Assembly (NCBI RefSeq): GCF_000316645.1
Contig: NC_019684.1
Coordinates: 4,307,501-4,371,500 of the forward strand
Length of the DNA: 64,000 nt
Origin: Nostoc sp. PCC 7524
GTDB lineage: Bacteria > Cyanobacteriota > Cyanobacteriia > Cyanobacteriales > Nostocaceae
Direction: 5' to 3'
Shown: piece by piece, positions 1 through 8,809 of the stretch
Layout: each line of letters begins with the position of its first letter
How positions within the stretch are numbered: position 1 is the first letter of the stretch
Made by a program: the position numbers and the translations under genes
Notes under the pieces: model-generated
What the model was told of the DNA's origin: nothing
Seen by the model: only the letters and a program-made list of their open reading frames with translations
Databases searched by the model: none

Positions 1-380
1 CGCTCCTAGATAATCCTTGGAAAGCTCTGGCTGTCTTGATTCTCTACTTTATTATTCAACAGGCAGAAAGCAATTTTATTACACCTGTTGTCATGGCGCA
101 ACAAGTATCTTTGCTCCCCGCAGTAACGTTAATTTCTCAATTATTTTTCGTGACTTTCTTCGGCTTTTTAGGACTATTTTTAGCCTTACCTTTAACTGTC
201 GTTGCTAAAATTTGGGTGCAAGAAGTATTAATTAAAGATGTTTTAGATGAATGGGGACATAACCATGATCAAGATACAGAGTTAGTCATAGTTTCTCACT
301 CTCCTGAAATTGATGAAAAATGGTCAGAGGAGAAACCAGATAATTATCTGAATGATGATGCTTTGTCACCAGAAGATTAG
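1..380 (+). CDS. AI-2E family transporter (PerM-like permease), C-terminal part
   Basis: The open frame enters from the left edge (first full codon at base 3) and ends at 380, leaving about 125 residues of the C-terminus. Two hydrophobic segments are visible (around LAVLILYFIIQQ and LISQLFFVTFFGFLGLFLAL), with the family-typical stretch ESNFITPVVMAQQVSLLPA between them and a charged, acidic cytoplasmic tail rich in D and E at the end. This matches the last helices of the AI-2E/PerM permease family, polytopic inner-membrane proteins of mostly unproven substrate; cyanobacteria carry several copies. The 5' end and therefore the start and promoter lie outside the window. Confidence 0.85.
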   Translation, partial: LLDNPWKALAVLILYFIIQQAESNFITPVVMAQQVSLLPAVTLISQLFFVTFFGFLGLFLALPLTVVAKIWVQEVLIKDVLDEWGHNHDQDTELVIVSHSPEIDEKWSEEKPDNYLNDDALSPED

Positions 381-385
381 TTAAT

Positions 386-2161
386 TTACTCCATGTACTG
401 TTCTTTTAACATTCCCATTAATTTCCGCTTACGTCCGTGAACTTCCATCAACCGTTCTCGATAACTTACCCAATCTGCTTGTCGCCCAGATGCTATATAG
501 GCGGTGCGTGCTTGTTCTAACCATTCAATAGCTTCACTATAATATTCAGCTTTACCCTCATCCATAATTCTTTCGGCGCGGCGGCTGGCGTTGACAATCA
601 CCCAGTCAGGATTGTGAGCAATAGCAGCTTTCATAACACGGTGAATTAAGGGTGCATGATAATGACTCAGTTCGCTCACAGTCGTAATAGCATCATCAAT
701 TAGCCCTTCATGTAAAAATATATCCACCTTGGCTGATTGTATGCTCCAATTGTCAGAGGTACGGATTATTCTTAATAAGTCTGGTTTGATCCTCTCCCAA
801 TCTTCCCCAGCTAATTCTGCTATTTTTTGATAATCAACAAAGTGGGGCTTGACTTCAAAAGCTGCTTTAAGTGCTAACAAAGCAGCTTCATGATTACCCA
901 ATTCTAGGGCTAAATCACTTGTCCAAATTCCTAATTCGTACTGACAATTACCCCATAACCTAAAACCAGTTTGAGCAATTTCCAAAGCTTGGGGTAATGA
1001 ACCTTGTTCAGCCAAGGTTTTGCCTAAAGCGAAAGCTTCTTCCATCGAACTCATCTCAGTTTGGGCAGCTGTAACCGCATCTTCTACCCTACCTAAACGT
1101 CCTAGCATGGTGAGATATGCTTGAGTTTGTCCTTCTGCCTGGGCTAAATACAGGTATTCTTGGTAACGTTCCTGACGTTCCAGAATTTTCAGGCGAATTA
1201 GGGCTAAATCATCAGCATAATCGGGGATGTCTTGCGCCCAAACACCTTTTTCACTGATATACCCCTGGAGAACTCGCACCAGTTGCGGATCATCCCAGCC
1301 TTGGCGTAAAGCTTCTAAAGCCATACTAAATTCAGTATTCCATTCGTCTTGCCAAACTTCCAAATTCACTTGAATATCAACTTTTTCTTCTGCGGTGAGT
1401 TCGGCTGAGAGAATCACCTCACACCAAGCAATGTTTAATTCCCAGGCGATTTCATCGTTATCAGCACCGTATTCTAATACCTCGTCCCAATTTTCTGCAC
1501 AGGTAGAGGTAATGGCTTCGAGAATAGCGATCGCATTATCACTTTCTCCGCTTTCACTAAATTCTAAAGCCGCTTGTACTAAACTAAATAACTGTTCTGT
1601 CAGGGGATCTTCTTCATATCCCTCCTCAAAGTAATCCACCGCATCCCGGAGAATTTGCTTAATTTGTCCCCGAAAAACAGCCAAATTCACGGTAATTTGT
1701 CGTCCAGTTTTAGCCGATAGAGGTTTAGATGCAGGGTTAGTCATCCAACTGACGTGCTGATCGATAATATCCACCAGTTGGGGTTGTTCTGCGACTAATT
1801 CCTTTACCAGCCTTTGAGTCTGGACATGATCAAGACGATTTAATAAATGTTCTAAAGTAGGACGCTGTTCAATGATCTCTGGTTGACGGGTAAATACCAA
1901 GATCGTTGCCACAATATGTTTACACCAACCCTCGAAACTGTAAGCACAATTACAGTTTGCCGCAGCTATACCTTGATCATCAAAATCCAAACAAACATGA
2001 TAAGGCTTGGCTTCATGACCTTCAACCTCAGCCTGTATCTGTTTGCCACGTTGAGTAATTTTAGTAACAGCACCCGATTCAAAATATGCCTCACCGCGCT
2101 GAAACGACTTAGAGTTAGCGTAGCGGCGGACTGTAAATTCACTAATATTCGGAAAAGACAT
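386..2161 (-). CDS. SWIM zinc-finger domain protein
   Basis: About 591 residues. Near residue 75-90 there is a SWIM-type zinc-binding motif, CNC followed after seven residues by CKH (CxCxnCxH), in the context of an N-terminal domain beginning SFPNISEFTVRRYANSKSF. The rest is alpha-helical with TPR-like repeats (ALELGNHEAALLALKAAF and similar), a common arrangement in bacterial SWIM proteins, whose finger is thought to bind DNA or protein. I chose the ATG at 2161 rather than the upstream TTG at 2179, because the six extra codons lie on a HIP1 octamer. It converges on the AI-2E gene with only 5 bases between the stops. Its cellular role is not known to me. Confidence 0.8.
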   Translation of the reverse strand: MSFPNISEFTVRRYANSKSFQRGEAYFESGAVTKITQRGKQIQAEVEGHEAKPYHVCLDFDDQGIAAANCNCAYSFEGWCKHIVATILVFTRQPEIIEQRPTLEHLLNRLDHVQTQRLVKELVAEQPQLVDIIDQHVSWMTNPASKPLSAKTGRQITVNLAVFRGQIKQILRDAVDYFEEGYEEDPLTEQLFSLVQAALEFSESGESDNAIAILEAITSTCAENWDEVLEYGADNDEIAWELNIAWCEVILSAELTAEEKVDIQVNLEVWQDEWNTEFSMALEALRQGWDDPQLVRVLQGYISEKGVWAQDIPDYADDLALIRLKILERQERYQEYLYLAQAEGQTQAYLTMLGRLGRVEDAVTAAQTEMSSMEEAFALGKTLAEQGSLPQALEIAQTGFRLWGNCQYELGIWTSDLALELGNHEAALLALKAAFEVKPHFVDYQKIAELAGEDWERIKPDLLRIIRTSDNWSIQSAKVDIFLHEGLIDDAITTVSELSHYHAPLIHRVMKAAIAHNPDWVIVNASRRAERIMDEGKAEYYSEAIEWLEQARTAYIASGRQADWVSYRERLMEVHGRKRKLMGMLKEQYME

Positions 2162-2250
2162 TAAGCGATCGCCCGGCAAAATCCTATAAGTGATTTTAAT
2201 TCCAGATTAAGTGTTCAGTCATGAAGCTGCAAATACTTTTATGGTCATAA

Positions 2251-2377
2251 GGAGGCTGGGGAGCAGATGGGCAGGGGAGCAGAGGGGCAGGGGAGGCAGG
2301 GGAGGCAAGGGAGAATTTTTACCCAATCCCCAATCCCCAATCCCCAGTCCCCAGTCCCCAATTCCCCAAAAAGGGGG
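2251..2377. repeat. G-rich and CCCCAAT/CCCCAGT heptamer tandem repeats
   Basis: Purine-rich GGGGAGCAG-type units run into CCCCAAT and CCCCAGT heptamers. This is the short tandemly repeated repetitive (STRR) class typical of heterocystous cyanobacteria. It fills most of the 275-base gap between the SWIM gene and lpdA, which holds no gene. Confidence 0.85.
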
Positions 2378-2436
2378 TTGCACTCATGGCGAGTGAAGTT
2401 GAGAATAGATAATGCGAAGCACACGGGGAAACTAAC

Positions 2437-3864
2437 GTGAGTCATGACTTTGATTACGATTTAGTAATTATAGGCGCTGGTGTAGGGGGACATGGCGCAG
2501 CCCTACACGCCGTAAGTTGCGGCTTAAAAACAGCGATTATCGAAGCAGCTGATATGGGTGGTACTTGTGTCAACCGAGGCTGTATTCCATCTAAGGCGCT
2601 GTTAGCCGCATCTGGACGTGTGCGGGAATTGCGCGATGCCCACCACCTGAAGTCTTTGGGAATTCAAATTGGCGGCGTGGAATTTGATCGCCAAGCGATC
2701 GCTGATCACGCCAATAATCTTGTCTCCAAAATTCAAGGGGATTTAACAAACAGCCTCAAACGTCTGGGAGTCGATATCATCAGAGGTTGGGGTAAAATCG
2801 CCGACACGCAAAAAGTGACAGTGATTGGCGATGGTGGTGAAAAAACTATCACCGCTAAGGATATTATTCTTTCTCCTGGTTCTGTACCCTTTGTACCTCC
2901 AGGGATTGAAGTAGATGGCAAAACCGTTTTTACTAGCGATCAAGCGGTGAAGCTAGAAACTCTACCACAATGGATAGCCATTATTGGTAGTGGTTACATT
3001 GGTTTAGAATTCTCGGATATTTACTCAGCTTTGGGCTGTGAAATCACTTTGATTGAAGCCCTCGATCAACTCATGCCTGGGTTTGATCGCGATATTGCTA
3101 AACTCGCAGAACGGGTACTAATTACACCCCGCGACATTGAAACCAAGGTGGGAATATACGCAAAAACAGTTATTCCCGGTTCCCCTGTAGTGATTGAATT
3201 GGCAGATTTCAAAACTAAGGAAGTTATCGATGTCATCGAAGTGGATGCTTGCCTAGTAGCAACAGGGCGCATTCCCTCCACCAAAAATCTCGGTTTAGAA
3301 GCTGTTGGTGTAGAACTTGATCGCCGTAATTTTATCCCTGTTGACGATCGCATGGCAGTGTTATCAGCAGGGGAAGTTGTACCCCATTTATGGGCAATTG
3401 GCGATGCTAACGGCAAAATGATGCTGGCACACGCAGCTTCCGCACAGGGCATCGTCGCTGTTGAAAATATCATCGGACGGGAAAGAAAAGCAGACTATCG
3501 TAGTATTCCCGCCGCCGCATTTACCCATCCCGAAGTCAGCTATGTCGGCTTAACAGAAACAGCCGCAAAGGAATTAGGACAAGCCGAAGGTTTTGAAGTC
3601 GCCACCAGTAGAAGTTACTTCAAAGGCAATTCCAAAGCTTTGGCAGAAAACGAAGCCGATGGTATAGCCAAAGTCATCTACCGCAAAGACACCGGAGAAG
3701 TTTTAGGCGTACATATTTTTGGTTTACACGCCTCCGACTTAATTCACGAAGCGTCCGCAGCAATGGCTAATCGTCAAACAGTCCAAACCCTTGCTCATTT
3801 AGTCCACGCCCACCCAACATTATCAGAAGTATTGGATGAAGCATATAAACGAGCAATTGTTTAG
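2437..3864 (+). CDS. lpdA: Dihydrolipoyl dehydrogenase (E3)
   Basis: 475 residues, full length for the family. It reoxidises dihydrolipoamide of the pyruvate dehydrogenase complex (and glycine cleavage H protein) with NAD. The order of motifs is: FAD-binding GAGVGG near residue 13, the redox disulfide [13 protein letters not shown] near residue 42, the NAD-binding [10 protein letters not shown] in the middle, a second FAD motif around [10 protein letters not shown], and the C-terminal HAHPTLSEV containing the catalytic His-Glu pair. The start is a GTG with a weak GGGGAA about 10 bases upstream; no in-frame ATG lies at the right place. It is followed by trpC after a repeat-filled gap, so co-transcription is uncertain. 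Confidence 0.95.
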   Translation: MSHDFDYDLVIIGAGVGGHGAALHAVSCGLKTAIIEAADMGGTCVNRGCIPSKALLAASGRVRELRDAHHLKSLGIQIGGVEFDRQAIADHANNLVSKIQGDLTNSLKRLGVDIIRGWGKIADTQKVTVIGDGGEKTITAKDIILSPGSVPFVPPGIEVDGKTVFTSDQAVKLETLPQWIAIIGSGYIGLEFSDIYSALGCEITLIEALDQLMPGFDRDIAKLAERVLITPRDIETKVGIYAKTVIPGSPVVIELADFKTKEVIDVIEVDACLVATGRIPSTKNLGLEAVGVELDRRNFIPVDDRMAVLSAGEVVPHLWAIGDANGKMMLAHAASAQGIVAVENIIGRERKADYRSIPAAAFTHPEVSYVGLTETAAKELGQAEGFEVATSRSYFKGNSKALAENEADGIAKVIYRKDTGEVLGVHIFGLHASDLIHEASAAMANRQTVQTLAHLVHAHPTLSEVLDEAYKRAIV

Positions 3865-3867
3865 ATA

Positions 3868-4007
3868 GGGGTGTAGGGGAGCAGGGAAGCAGAGGAGCAG
3901 GGGAGCAGAGGAGAAAGACTTTTACCCAATCCCCAATCCCCAATCCCCAATCCTCAATCCCCAATCCCCAGTCCCCAGTCCCCAATCCCCAGTCCCCAGT
4001 CCCCAAA
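3868..4007. repeat. Heptamer STRR array between lpdA and trpC
   Basis: AGGGGAGCAG-like units followed by about a dozen CCCCAAT/CCCCAGT heptamers. The array ends about 3 bases before the trpC start codon, so it occupies the place of the trpC leader and ribosome binding site. Confidence 0.85.
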
Positions 4008-4009
4008 TT

Positions 4010-4900
4010 ATGCAAATCCGCCGCCGTCAACCAAGTCCATCTGTAAATGTCTCCATCCTGTGTTATCAAGTTGCGGTGCCAGATGCCCAACCGCAACATA
4101 TCCTAGAGGAAATTGTCTGGCACAAGGAAATAGAAGTTACACAAATGCGCGACAGAGTGCCTTTGCGAGAGTTGCAAAAGCAAGCACTCTCAGCACCACC
4201 AACTCGTGATTTTATCGCAGCTTTAAGACATGGTAGAACTCAGCCAGCATTGATTGCGGAAGTGAAAAAGGCTTCTCCCAGTAAGGGCATATTTCGGGAA
4301 GATTTTGACCCCGTAGCGATCGCTCTATCCTACCAACAAGGTGGTGCTAGTTGTCTTTCAGTTTTAACTGATACTAAGTTTTTTCAAGGTAGTTTTGACA
4401 ACTTAGCTAAAGTCCGTGCTGCTGTAGATTTGCCCCTACTGTGTAAGGATTTTGTGATTTATCCTTATCAGATGTATTTAGCTCGTTTGCAAGGTGCAGA
4501 TGCAGTTTTATTAATTGCGGCTATTCTCAGTGATCAAGACTTGCAATACTTCATCAAAATTGCTAAATCTCTTGATATGGCTGCATTAATTGAAGTTCAC
4601 AATCTAGAAGAACTTGACCGCGTATTGGCTTTAGATGGTGTATCTTTAGTAGGCATCAATAATCGCAATTTAGAAGATTTTTCTGTGGATTTACAAACAA
4701 CTTGCCAACTTTTGGCGGCTAGGAGTAGCCAATTACAGGAAAAAAATATTCTCGTTGTGAGTGAGTCGGGATTACATACCCCAGAAGATTTAAGCTTAGT
4801 TTCGCAAGCTGGCGCGGCTGCGGTATTGATTGGCGAATCTTTAGTTACACAACCAGATCCAGAATTAGCGATCACTAGTCTATTTTCCCAGTCTCCTTAA
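4010..4900 (+). CDS. trpC: Indole-3-glycerol phosphate synthase
   Basis: 296 residues. It closes the indole ring in tryptophan synthesis by converting CdRP to indole-3-glycerol phosphate. TIM-barrel motifs appear in order: [55 protein letters not shown] and VLIGESLV, which include the catalytic Lys and Glu residues of the family. The N-terminus [12 protein letters not shown] looks like the usual cyanobacterial extension, so the ATG at 4010 is probably right, although there is no Shine-Dalgarno sequence, only heptamer repeats right up to it. trpB lies 16 kb away, so the trp genes are dispersed as is normal in cyanobacteria. Confidence 0.95.
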   Translation: MQIRRRQPSPSVNVSILCYQVAVPDAQPQHILEEIVWHKEIEVTQMRDRVPLRELQKQALSAPPTRDFIAALRHGRTQPALIAEVKKASPSKGIFREDFDPVAIALSYQQGGASCLSVLTDTKFFQGSFDNLAKVRAAVDLPLLCKDFVIYPYQMYLARLQGADAVLLIAAILSDQDLQYFIKIAKSLDMAALIEVHNLEELDRVLALDGVSLVGINNRNLEDFSVDLQTTCQLLAARSSQLQEKNILVVSESGLHTPEDLSLVSQAGAAAVLIGESLVTQPDPELAITSLFSQSP

Positions 4901-5066
4901 AAAGAGGCAAGGGAGCAGGGGGACAAATAAAGATGAGGATTCAAGGGCATCTGATTTGATACACCCCAACCCTAATATTTAAGGTAAATATTTATTTATT
5001 GTGTCAAAATTAACTTGACAGCCAAGAAAAATTAGGCGTTAAAAAAACTACCAAGTTGTTAACTAC

Positions 5067-5294
5067 ATGGAGCAAATTCCCCTACCATCACCGATTCACT
5101 ACGAACTTATACTACAACTATTAGAAAGACAAACTATGTCAGCAGTCAGTAATAACCCTGAACTGCGACATCAGGTTAATCAACTAATTATTACTCTGCG
5201 TAAAGCCGCAGCCCAACAAAAGCAATTAGAAGAAGCTTGTCAAGGTTCTTCTGCACTTGTAGAACACCGTTGGTCAATTAATCATAGTCAATAG
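5067..5294 (+). CDS. Small conserved-type hypothetical protein
   Basis: 75 residues, no signal peptide or membrane segment. The body (MSAVSNNPELRHQVNQLIIT and after) is predicted helical and rich in Q, with heptad-like spacing of L and I, so it may form a short coiled coil. I do not recognise the family. The last codons and the stop lie at the edge of a CAATAGG heptamer repeat, so the C-terminus may have been reshaped by repeat growth. An internal ATG (codon 24) could be an alternative start. Confidence 0.55.
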   Translation: MEQIPLPSPIHYELILQLLERQTMSAVSNNPELRHQVNQLIITLRKAAAQQKQLEEACQGSSALVEHRWSINHSQ

Positions 5295-5323
5295 TTATTA
5301 GGCAATAGGCAATAGGCAATAGC
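5287..5323. repeat. CAATAGG heptamer repeat
   Basis: Several copies of GGCAATA/CAATAGG in tandem right at the 3' end of the small upstream gene. Confidence 0.75.
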
Positions 5324-5395
5324 TCCACTGCTTCCTTGTCTCCCCCTACTCCCTCCTCTCTCGTGTTCTCTAAACCAGAAAATAACTGTAAGCGG

Positions 5396-6128
5396 ATGTT
5401 AATGATGCCTGGCCCAACACCAGTGCCAGAAACTGCTTTACTGGCATTAGCCAAAGAACCAATTGCACATCGCACCAGTGAATTTAGTCAAATTCTGCTA
5501 GAGGTGACAGCAAACCTCAAGTGGTTACACCAAACCCAAAATGATGTCCTGCTATTAAATGTCAGTGGTACAGGTGCGGTAGAGGCGGGAATTATTAATT
5601 TTCTTTCGGCAGGCGATCGCGTTTTGGTCGGCTCTAATGGTAAATCTAGATTTAGGCAAATACCGCCAAGCCGCAGCGAACAATACTACTCCTTTTAGTC
5701 CACCTGTAAATTTGATAGTGGCATTGCAAACCACCTTACAGATGCTGCAAAAGGAGGGTTTAGAATCAATATTTACTCGCCATGAACGGCTGAAAAATGC
5801 TACCCGTGCAGCGATGAAAGTGATGAATCTACCTTTATTGGCGGCTGATAATTATGCCAGTTCCGCACTGACATCTGTAGCACCACAGGGAATTGAACCG
5901 GATAAAATTCGCTATGCGATGAAACAACGCTTTAATCTTGAACTTGCAGGCGGGCAAGACTATCTCAAAAATAAAATCTTTCGGATTGGTCACTTGGGTT
6001 TTGTAAGCGATCGCGATATTCTTAGCTGCATAGCATCCCTAGAAGCCGTCCTCCCTGAACTCGGTTACGAAAATTTTACTTTGGGATCTGGTGTAGCGGC
6101 AGTAGCTAGAATATTCACATCGAGATGA
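5396..6128 (+). pseudogene. Internally deleted alanine/serine-glyoxylate aminotransferase
   Basis: Two parts of one class V aminotransferase are joined out of frame. The first frame (5396 to about 5641) encodes MLMMPGPTPVPE through AGDRVLVGSNGK, the normal N-terminus of the family with the PGPTPVP motif. It then runs for a few foreign codons to a stop at 5698. The second frame (from about 5640 to 6128) resumes at NLDLGKYRQAAANNTTPF and continues to the normal C-terminus (IFRIGHLGFVSDRDIL). Intact enzymes of this family are about 380 residues; about 140 codons including the pyridoxal-phosphate lysine region (SGSQKG in relatives) are absent. It cannot make an active enzyme. A functional paralogue presumably lies elsewhere. 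Confidence 0.85.
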
Positions 6129-6177
6129 ACTACTACATCCCCTCCGTGCTAATGCTGTTAGCGTAGCGTTTCCCACA

Positions 6178-6202
6178 GAGGAAGGGGAATTACACGAAAT
6201 TT
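6178..6202. repeat. Dispersed repeat copy A
   Basis: A 25-base string ending CACGAAATTT that recurs with three mismatches at 26537-26561. Both copies sit in the intergenic space after a forward-strand gene. Function unknown. Confidence 0.5.
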
Positions 6203-6209
6203 GTTAAAA

Positions 6210-6247
6210 ATAAAAGAGCGAGTTAACTAATTAACTCGCTCTTTTAT
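6210..6247. terminator. Perfect 17-bp hairpin, bidirectional terminator
   Basis: Arms 6210-6226 and 6231-6247 are perfectly complementary (ATAAAAGAGCGAGTTAA and its inverse) around a CTAA loop, with A tracts on the left and T tracts on the right. It lies between the convergent pseudogene and the DUF2949 gene and would serve both strands. Confidence 0.85.
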
Positions 6248-6343
6248 GGAATTTATATTGCAATGAATCTCTATCTGTCAGCCCTGACACAAGACAGAGT
6301 AAATATGGCATATTTTGATTCTCCTGTATGAATCTCTCATACT

Positions 6344-6535
6344 CTACGCTGATTCCATCCAATCGTAAATTTGTTCCAACTGGTCTAAAGTAATCAAACC
6401 GTATTGCCAAAGAATCATGGGTAAAGGGCCTGGGTCTTGTTCCCGATGGCGTAACGCTACAGCCAAAGATGCTGCTGAAATAGACAAATCTTCCTGTAGG
6501 AAATGAATTAGCCGTGAATAAGTTGATGGTGACAT
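6344..6535 (-). CDS. DUF2949 family protein
   Basis: 63 residues (MSPSTYSRLIHFLQEDLSIS... to IYDWMESA). This is the cyanobacterial DUF2949 family, small soluble proteins of unknown function with the conserved core ALRHREQDPGPLPMILWQYG. A longer frame reaches back to 6586, but the ATG at 6535 is preceded at ideal distance by a near-perfect Shine-Dalgarno sequence (6542-6552), which settles the start. The strength of that site suggests abundant translation. It is single, with a long leader region upstream. Confidence 0.85.
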   Translation of the reverse strand: MSPSTYSRLIHFLQEDLSISAASLAVALRHREQDPGPLPMILWQYGLITLDQLEQIYDWMESA

Positions 6536-6541
6536 TTGTAA

Positions 6542-6552
6542 CTCACCTCCTT
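6542..6552 (-). promoter_or_regulatory. Strong ribosome binding site deciding the DUF2949 start
   Basis: On the minus strand AAGGAGGTGAG lies six bases before the ATG at 6535. It is the best Shine-Dalgarno match in this part of the window. Confidence 0.8.
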
Positions 6553-6586
6553 GCTTAGTATGTATGGTCATATGTTGGTTTCCCAT

Positions 6587-7071
6587 TGCTGTGTAGGCTG
6601 CAACTATTACTTCACCCGTGAATATACGATTACCGGATAAACGACTTTGTAAATCTACCTAATAATCTGAAATAAAACGCTCTAACGCAGAAAACTAGAA
6701 AAAATCTAGCTGATTCTAGCTATAACAGTATTTCTCTGCTGAATTCTCAAGCTGCAAGTTATTTTCAGGCAATGGGCTTGATATTTCTTACTGATGTGAG
6801 CTATCTAGTGTCACATCTAGTAATAAAGATTCCATAGCTAATACTGCCTTATGAGCGACTAATTACACTTATGTCAAAAGGAAGATTTTCAGCAACTAAA
6901 TTCATTAGGATGTGATTTTACCTGATAAACAACAGATTTGACTATTTTTGACATCATATTAAATAGTAACCTCAGAATTTACTATTTTACGTACATTTGA
7001 TATTTTTTTTACGCAAACCTCATGAATTCACAATGCCTCTAGGCTGACTCCACAAGCAATACAAAGATTTA
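6587..7071. other. Gene-free stretch upstream of the DUF2949 gene
   Basis: AT-rich, stops in all frames, no hairpin of note and no heptamer arrays. It must carry the promoter of the DUF2949 gene, which reads leftwards, and the 3' end of the DUF192 gene. I see nothing else in it. Confidence 0.5.
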
Positions 7072-7593
7072 TTACCGCGAAGCTTCTGTGTCTAAAAACT
7101 CAATTTTTATACTGTCACCTATTTTGAGATTTAATTCCGCAGCTCGTCCTGAGCGTAGTTCAATCACTTTGTCGATGGGTACATTAGGGCCATAGGTAGG
7201 GCAAGGCTCGCTAGCACAAGGAGGTGCAGCAGTTTCAATATACTTAACTACGCCATTTTGTAAAAAGACCATATCGAGAGCTACAGGTACATTCTTCATC
7301 CAAAACCTCGCAGGTTGTGCTGTTGGGAATGTAAATAGCATTCCCCGATTGTCTGGTAGGGCTGGGCGATACATCAAGCCCATTGTTTGCTGTTCAGGTG
7401 TCTTTGCTACTTCCAACTCAATCTCTATACCATTAGGAATTTTCGCCTTGGCAGAAATTGGTAGAGTTTGCCCAGATGGTGCTTTTGTCTGGGAAGTAGC
7501 AGTTTCTGTAGGAGGTTTAGCCGTTGTCTGCATTGAACAGCCCATCAGTAAAATACTCAGCAGCATGGGAATTAAATTTAACCAACGCATCAT
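7072..7593 (-). CDS. DUF192 lipoprotein
   Basis: 173 residues. The N-terminus MMRWLNLIPMLLSILLMGCS is a lipoprotein signal peptide with a lipobox ending at the cysteine. After a P/T/K-rich linker the DUF192 domain follows: ELEVAKTPEQQTMGLMYR, GMLFTF, RFWMKNVPVALDMVFL, VIELRSG and LNLKIGD, all typical of the family. DUF192 proteins are small beta-rich exported proteins of unknown biochemical role. Two cysteines in APPCASEPCP could form a disulfide or bind metal. It is a single gene with its own promoter region to the right. Confidence 0.85.
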   Translation of the reverse strand: MMRWLNLIPMLLSILLMGCSMQTTAKPPTETATSQTKAPSGQTLPISAKAKIPNGIEIELEVAKTPEQQTMGLMYRPALPDNRGMLFTFPTAQPARFWMKNVPVALDMVFLQNGVVKYIETAAPPCASEPCPTYGPNVPIDKVIELRSGRAAELNLKIGDSIKIEFLDTEASR

Positions 7594-7919
7594 ACAATTC
7601 TGAATTTGGTAATTTAGATTTCGATTTTACAGAAATTTCCGGAAAATGGCTGGTGGTACATACTGGGGATTGGGAGCAGAGAGAAGTCCGAGCAGAGGCT
7701 TCCTCCGCTCGGAACTTCGGAGGGAGCAGAAAAGAGAAAATAAATACTCCCTACTCAGCACGCTGCTCACGCCCCGCTTCTCAAAATCCTCAAGCGGAGA
7801 TAGGATAAATTATGTCTCTACTTGACTTGATGAAAACATCAATAAAATAAATACTTCCACCCTTTATAGGATGGAAGTATGCAATTTGTTTGTAATTTTT
7901 GCTACTTTATTTTGAGCTT
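7594..7919. other. Intergenic stretch with degenerate repeats
   Basis: Contains G-rich heptamer-like units (about 7665-7745) with an inverted pair around CCGAGCAGAGG and CCTCCGCTCGG. Near the right end is the hairpin listed at 7851-7880. No gene seen. Confidence 0.5.
7851..7880 (-). terminator. Hairpin after the NblR-like gene
   Basis: ATACTTCCA at 7851-7859 pairs with TGGAAGTAT at 7872-7880, extended by CC/GG. On the minus strand it is followed by a T-rich run (TTATTTTATT), as expected for a factor-independent terminator of the gene ending at 7920. Confidence 0.65.
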
Positions 7920-8606
7920 CTAGGATTCTCTGAGGACGTAACCTACACCCCGCACTGTTTGAATAAGCCGCTTTTGACCTTCATCTTCTATTTTTAAGCG
8001 TAGGTAACGAATATAAACTTCGATGACATTAGATTCACCCATGAAGTCGTAACCCCAGACATTTTCTAGAATTTGTTCACGGGTTAAGACTTCACGGGGA
8101 TGTTCCATTAAGAATTTTAAAAGTTCAAATTCTTTCATGGTTAAGTCAATGATTCGCCCGTTGTAAACAGCACGACGGTTAGCGATGTCTAAAATCAGTT
8201 CCCCAAAGCGTAACTGCTCTGTTGTATCAACCTCTGGCTTAAGGTAGAGGCGAATCAATTTTAAAAAGTCTTCGGAGCGATAAGGTTTGAGGATATAATC
8301 ATCAGCCCCAGCTTCTAGACAAGCTACCCGATCATCAACTGTATCCCTAGCCATAAGTACCAAAACAGGCGATCGCATTCCAGCATTTCTCAGATTTTTG
8401 CACAACGACAGTCCTGACTCGCCGGAAAGCATTCTGTCTAGAACTACTAAAGCAGGCTGGCGATCGCGACAATATTGTAAACCACTGGCCGCATCATTGG
8501 CCAAAACAGCCTCATAACCAGCTTCTTGCAAATCAAAGGAAAGCTGAGTGGCTAGGCTATCATCTGTTTCGATTACCAAAACACAGGGACTGTGAGCAGA
8601 TGTCAT
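7920..8606 (-). CDS. nblR: OmpR-family response regulator, NblR-like
   Basis: About 228 residues: a receiver domain (phospho-acceptor Asp in LVVLDRM, Lys in ILKPYRSEDF) followed by a winged-helix DNA-binding domain (DLTMKEFELLKFLMEHPREV and VYIRYLRLKIEDEG). The unusual receiver start VLVIETDDSLA and the segment MARDTVDDRVACLEAGADDY are what I remember of NblR, the regulator of phycobilisome degradation under nutrient or light stress, but RpaA/RpaB-type relatives share much of the C-terminus, so the symbol is provisional. A longer frame to 8657 runs through heptamer repeats; ATGs at 8612 and 8606 are the plausible starts. No histidine kinase is adjacent. Confidence 0.7.
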   Translation of the reverse strand: MTSAHSPCVLVIETDDSLATQLSFDLQEAGYEAVLANDAASGLQYCRDRQPALVVLDRMLSGESGLSLCKNLRNAGMRSPVLVLMARDTVDDRVACLEAGADDYILKPYRSEDFLKLIRLYLKPEVDTTEQLRFGELILDIANRRAVYNGRIIDLTMKEFELLKFLMEHPREVLTREQILENVWGYDFMGESNVIEVYIRYLRLKIEDEGQKRLIQTVRGVGYVLRES

Positions 8607-8775
8607 AACCATTGGATATTGGGGGCTGGGGATTAGGGATTGGAGACTGGGATTCAAGCCTTAACCATGAGAGCTATGTCAGGCATGATCTATTGCAATT
8701 TTAATTATTAATACCAAATTCCGTACCTGTACCCTCAATTCTGGAAAGAAATCACCAAAATATTTAAAGACGTTG

Positions 8776-8809
8776 TATGCAACATCTCTACGTATGCAAC
8801 GTCTCTACG
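8776..8809. repeat. 17-bp tandem direct repeat over the nadK stop
   Basis: Two abutting copies of TATGCAACRTCTCTACG (8776-8792 and 8793-8809) with one mismatch; the second copy includes the nadK stop codon. This unit is a common dispersed element in cyanobacterial intergenic DNA. Confidence 0.7.

Noticed and set aside
2245..2445. Short frames in the heptamer arrays (also near 3767-4099 and 5278-5475)
   Set aside because: They translate repeat units ([11 protein letters not shown] and similar) and are artefacts of STRR DNA.
5637..6128. A stand-alone gene for the C-terminal aminotransferase piece
   Set aside because: Its start codon lies exactly at the deletion junction, and the product lacks the PLP lysine region; the pair of frames is better explained as one pseudogene.
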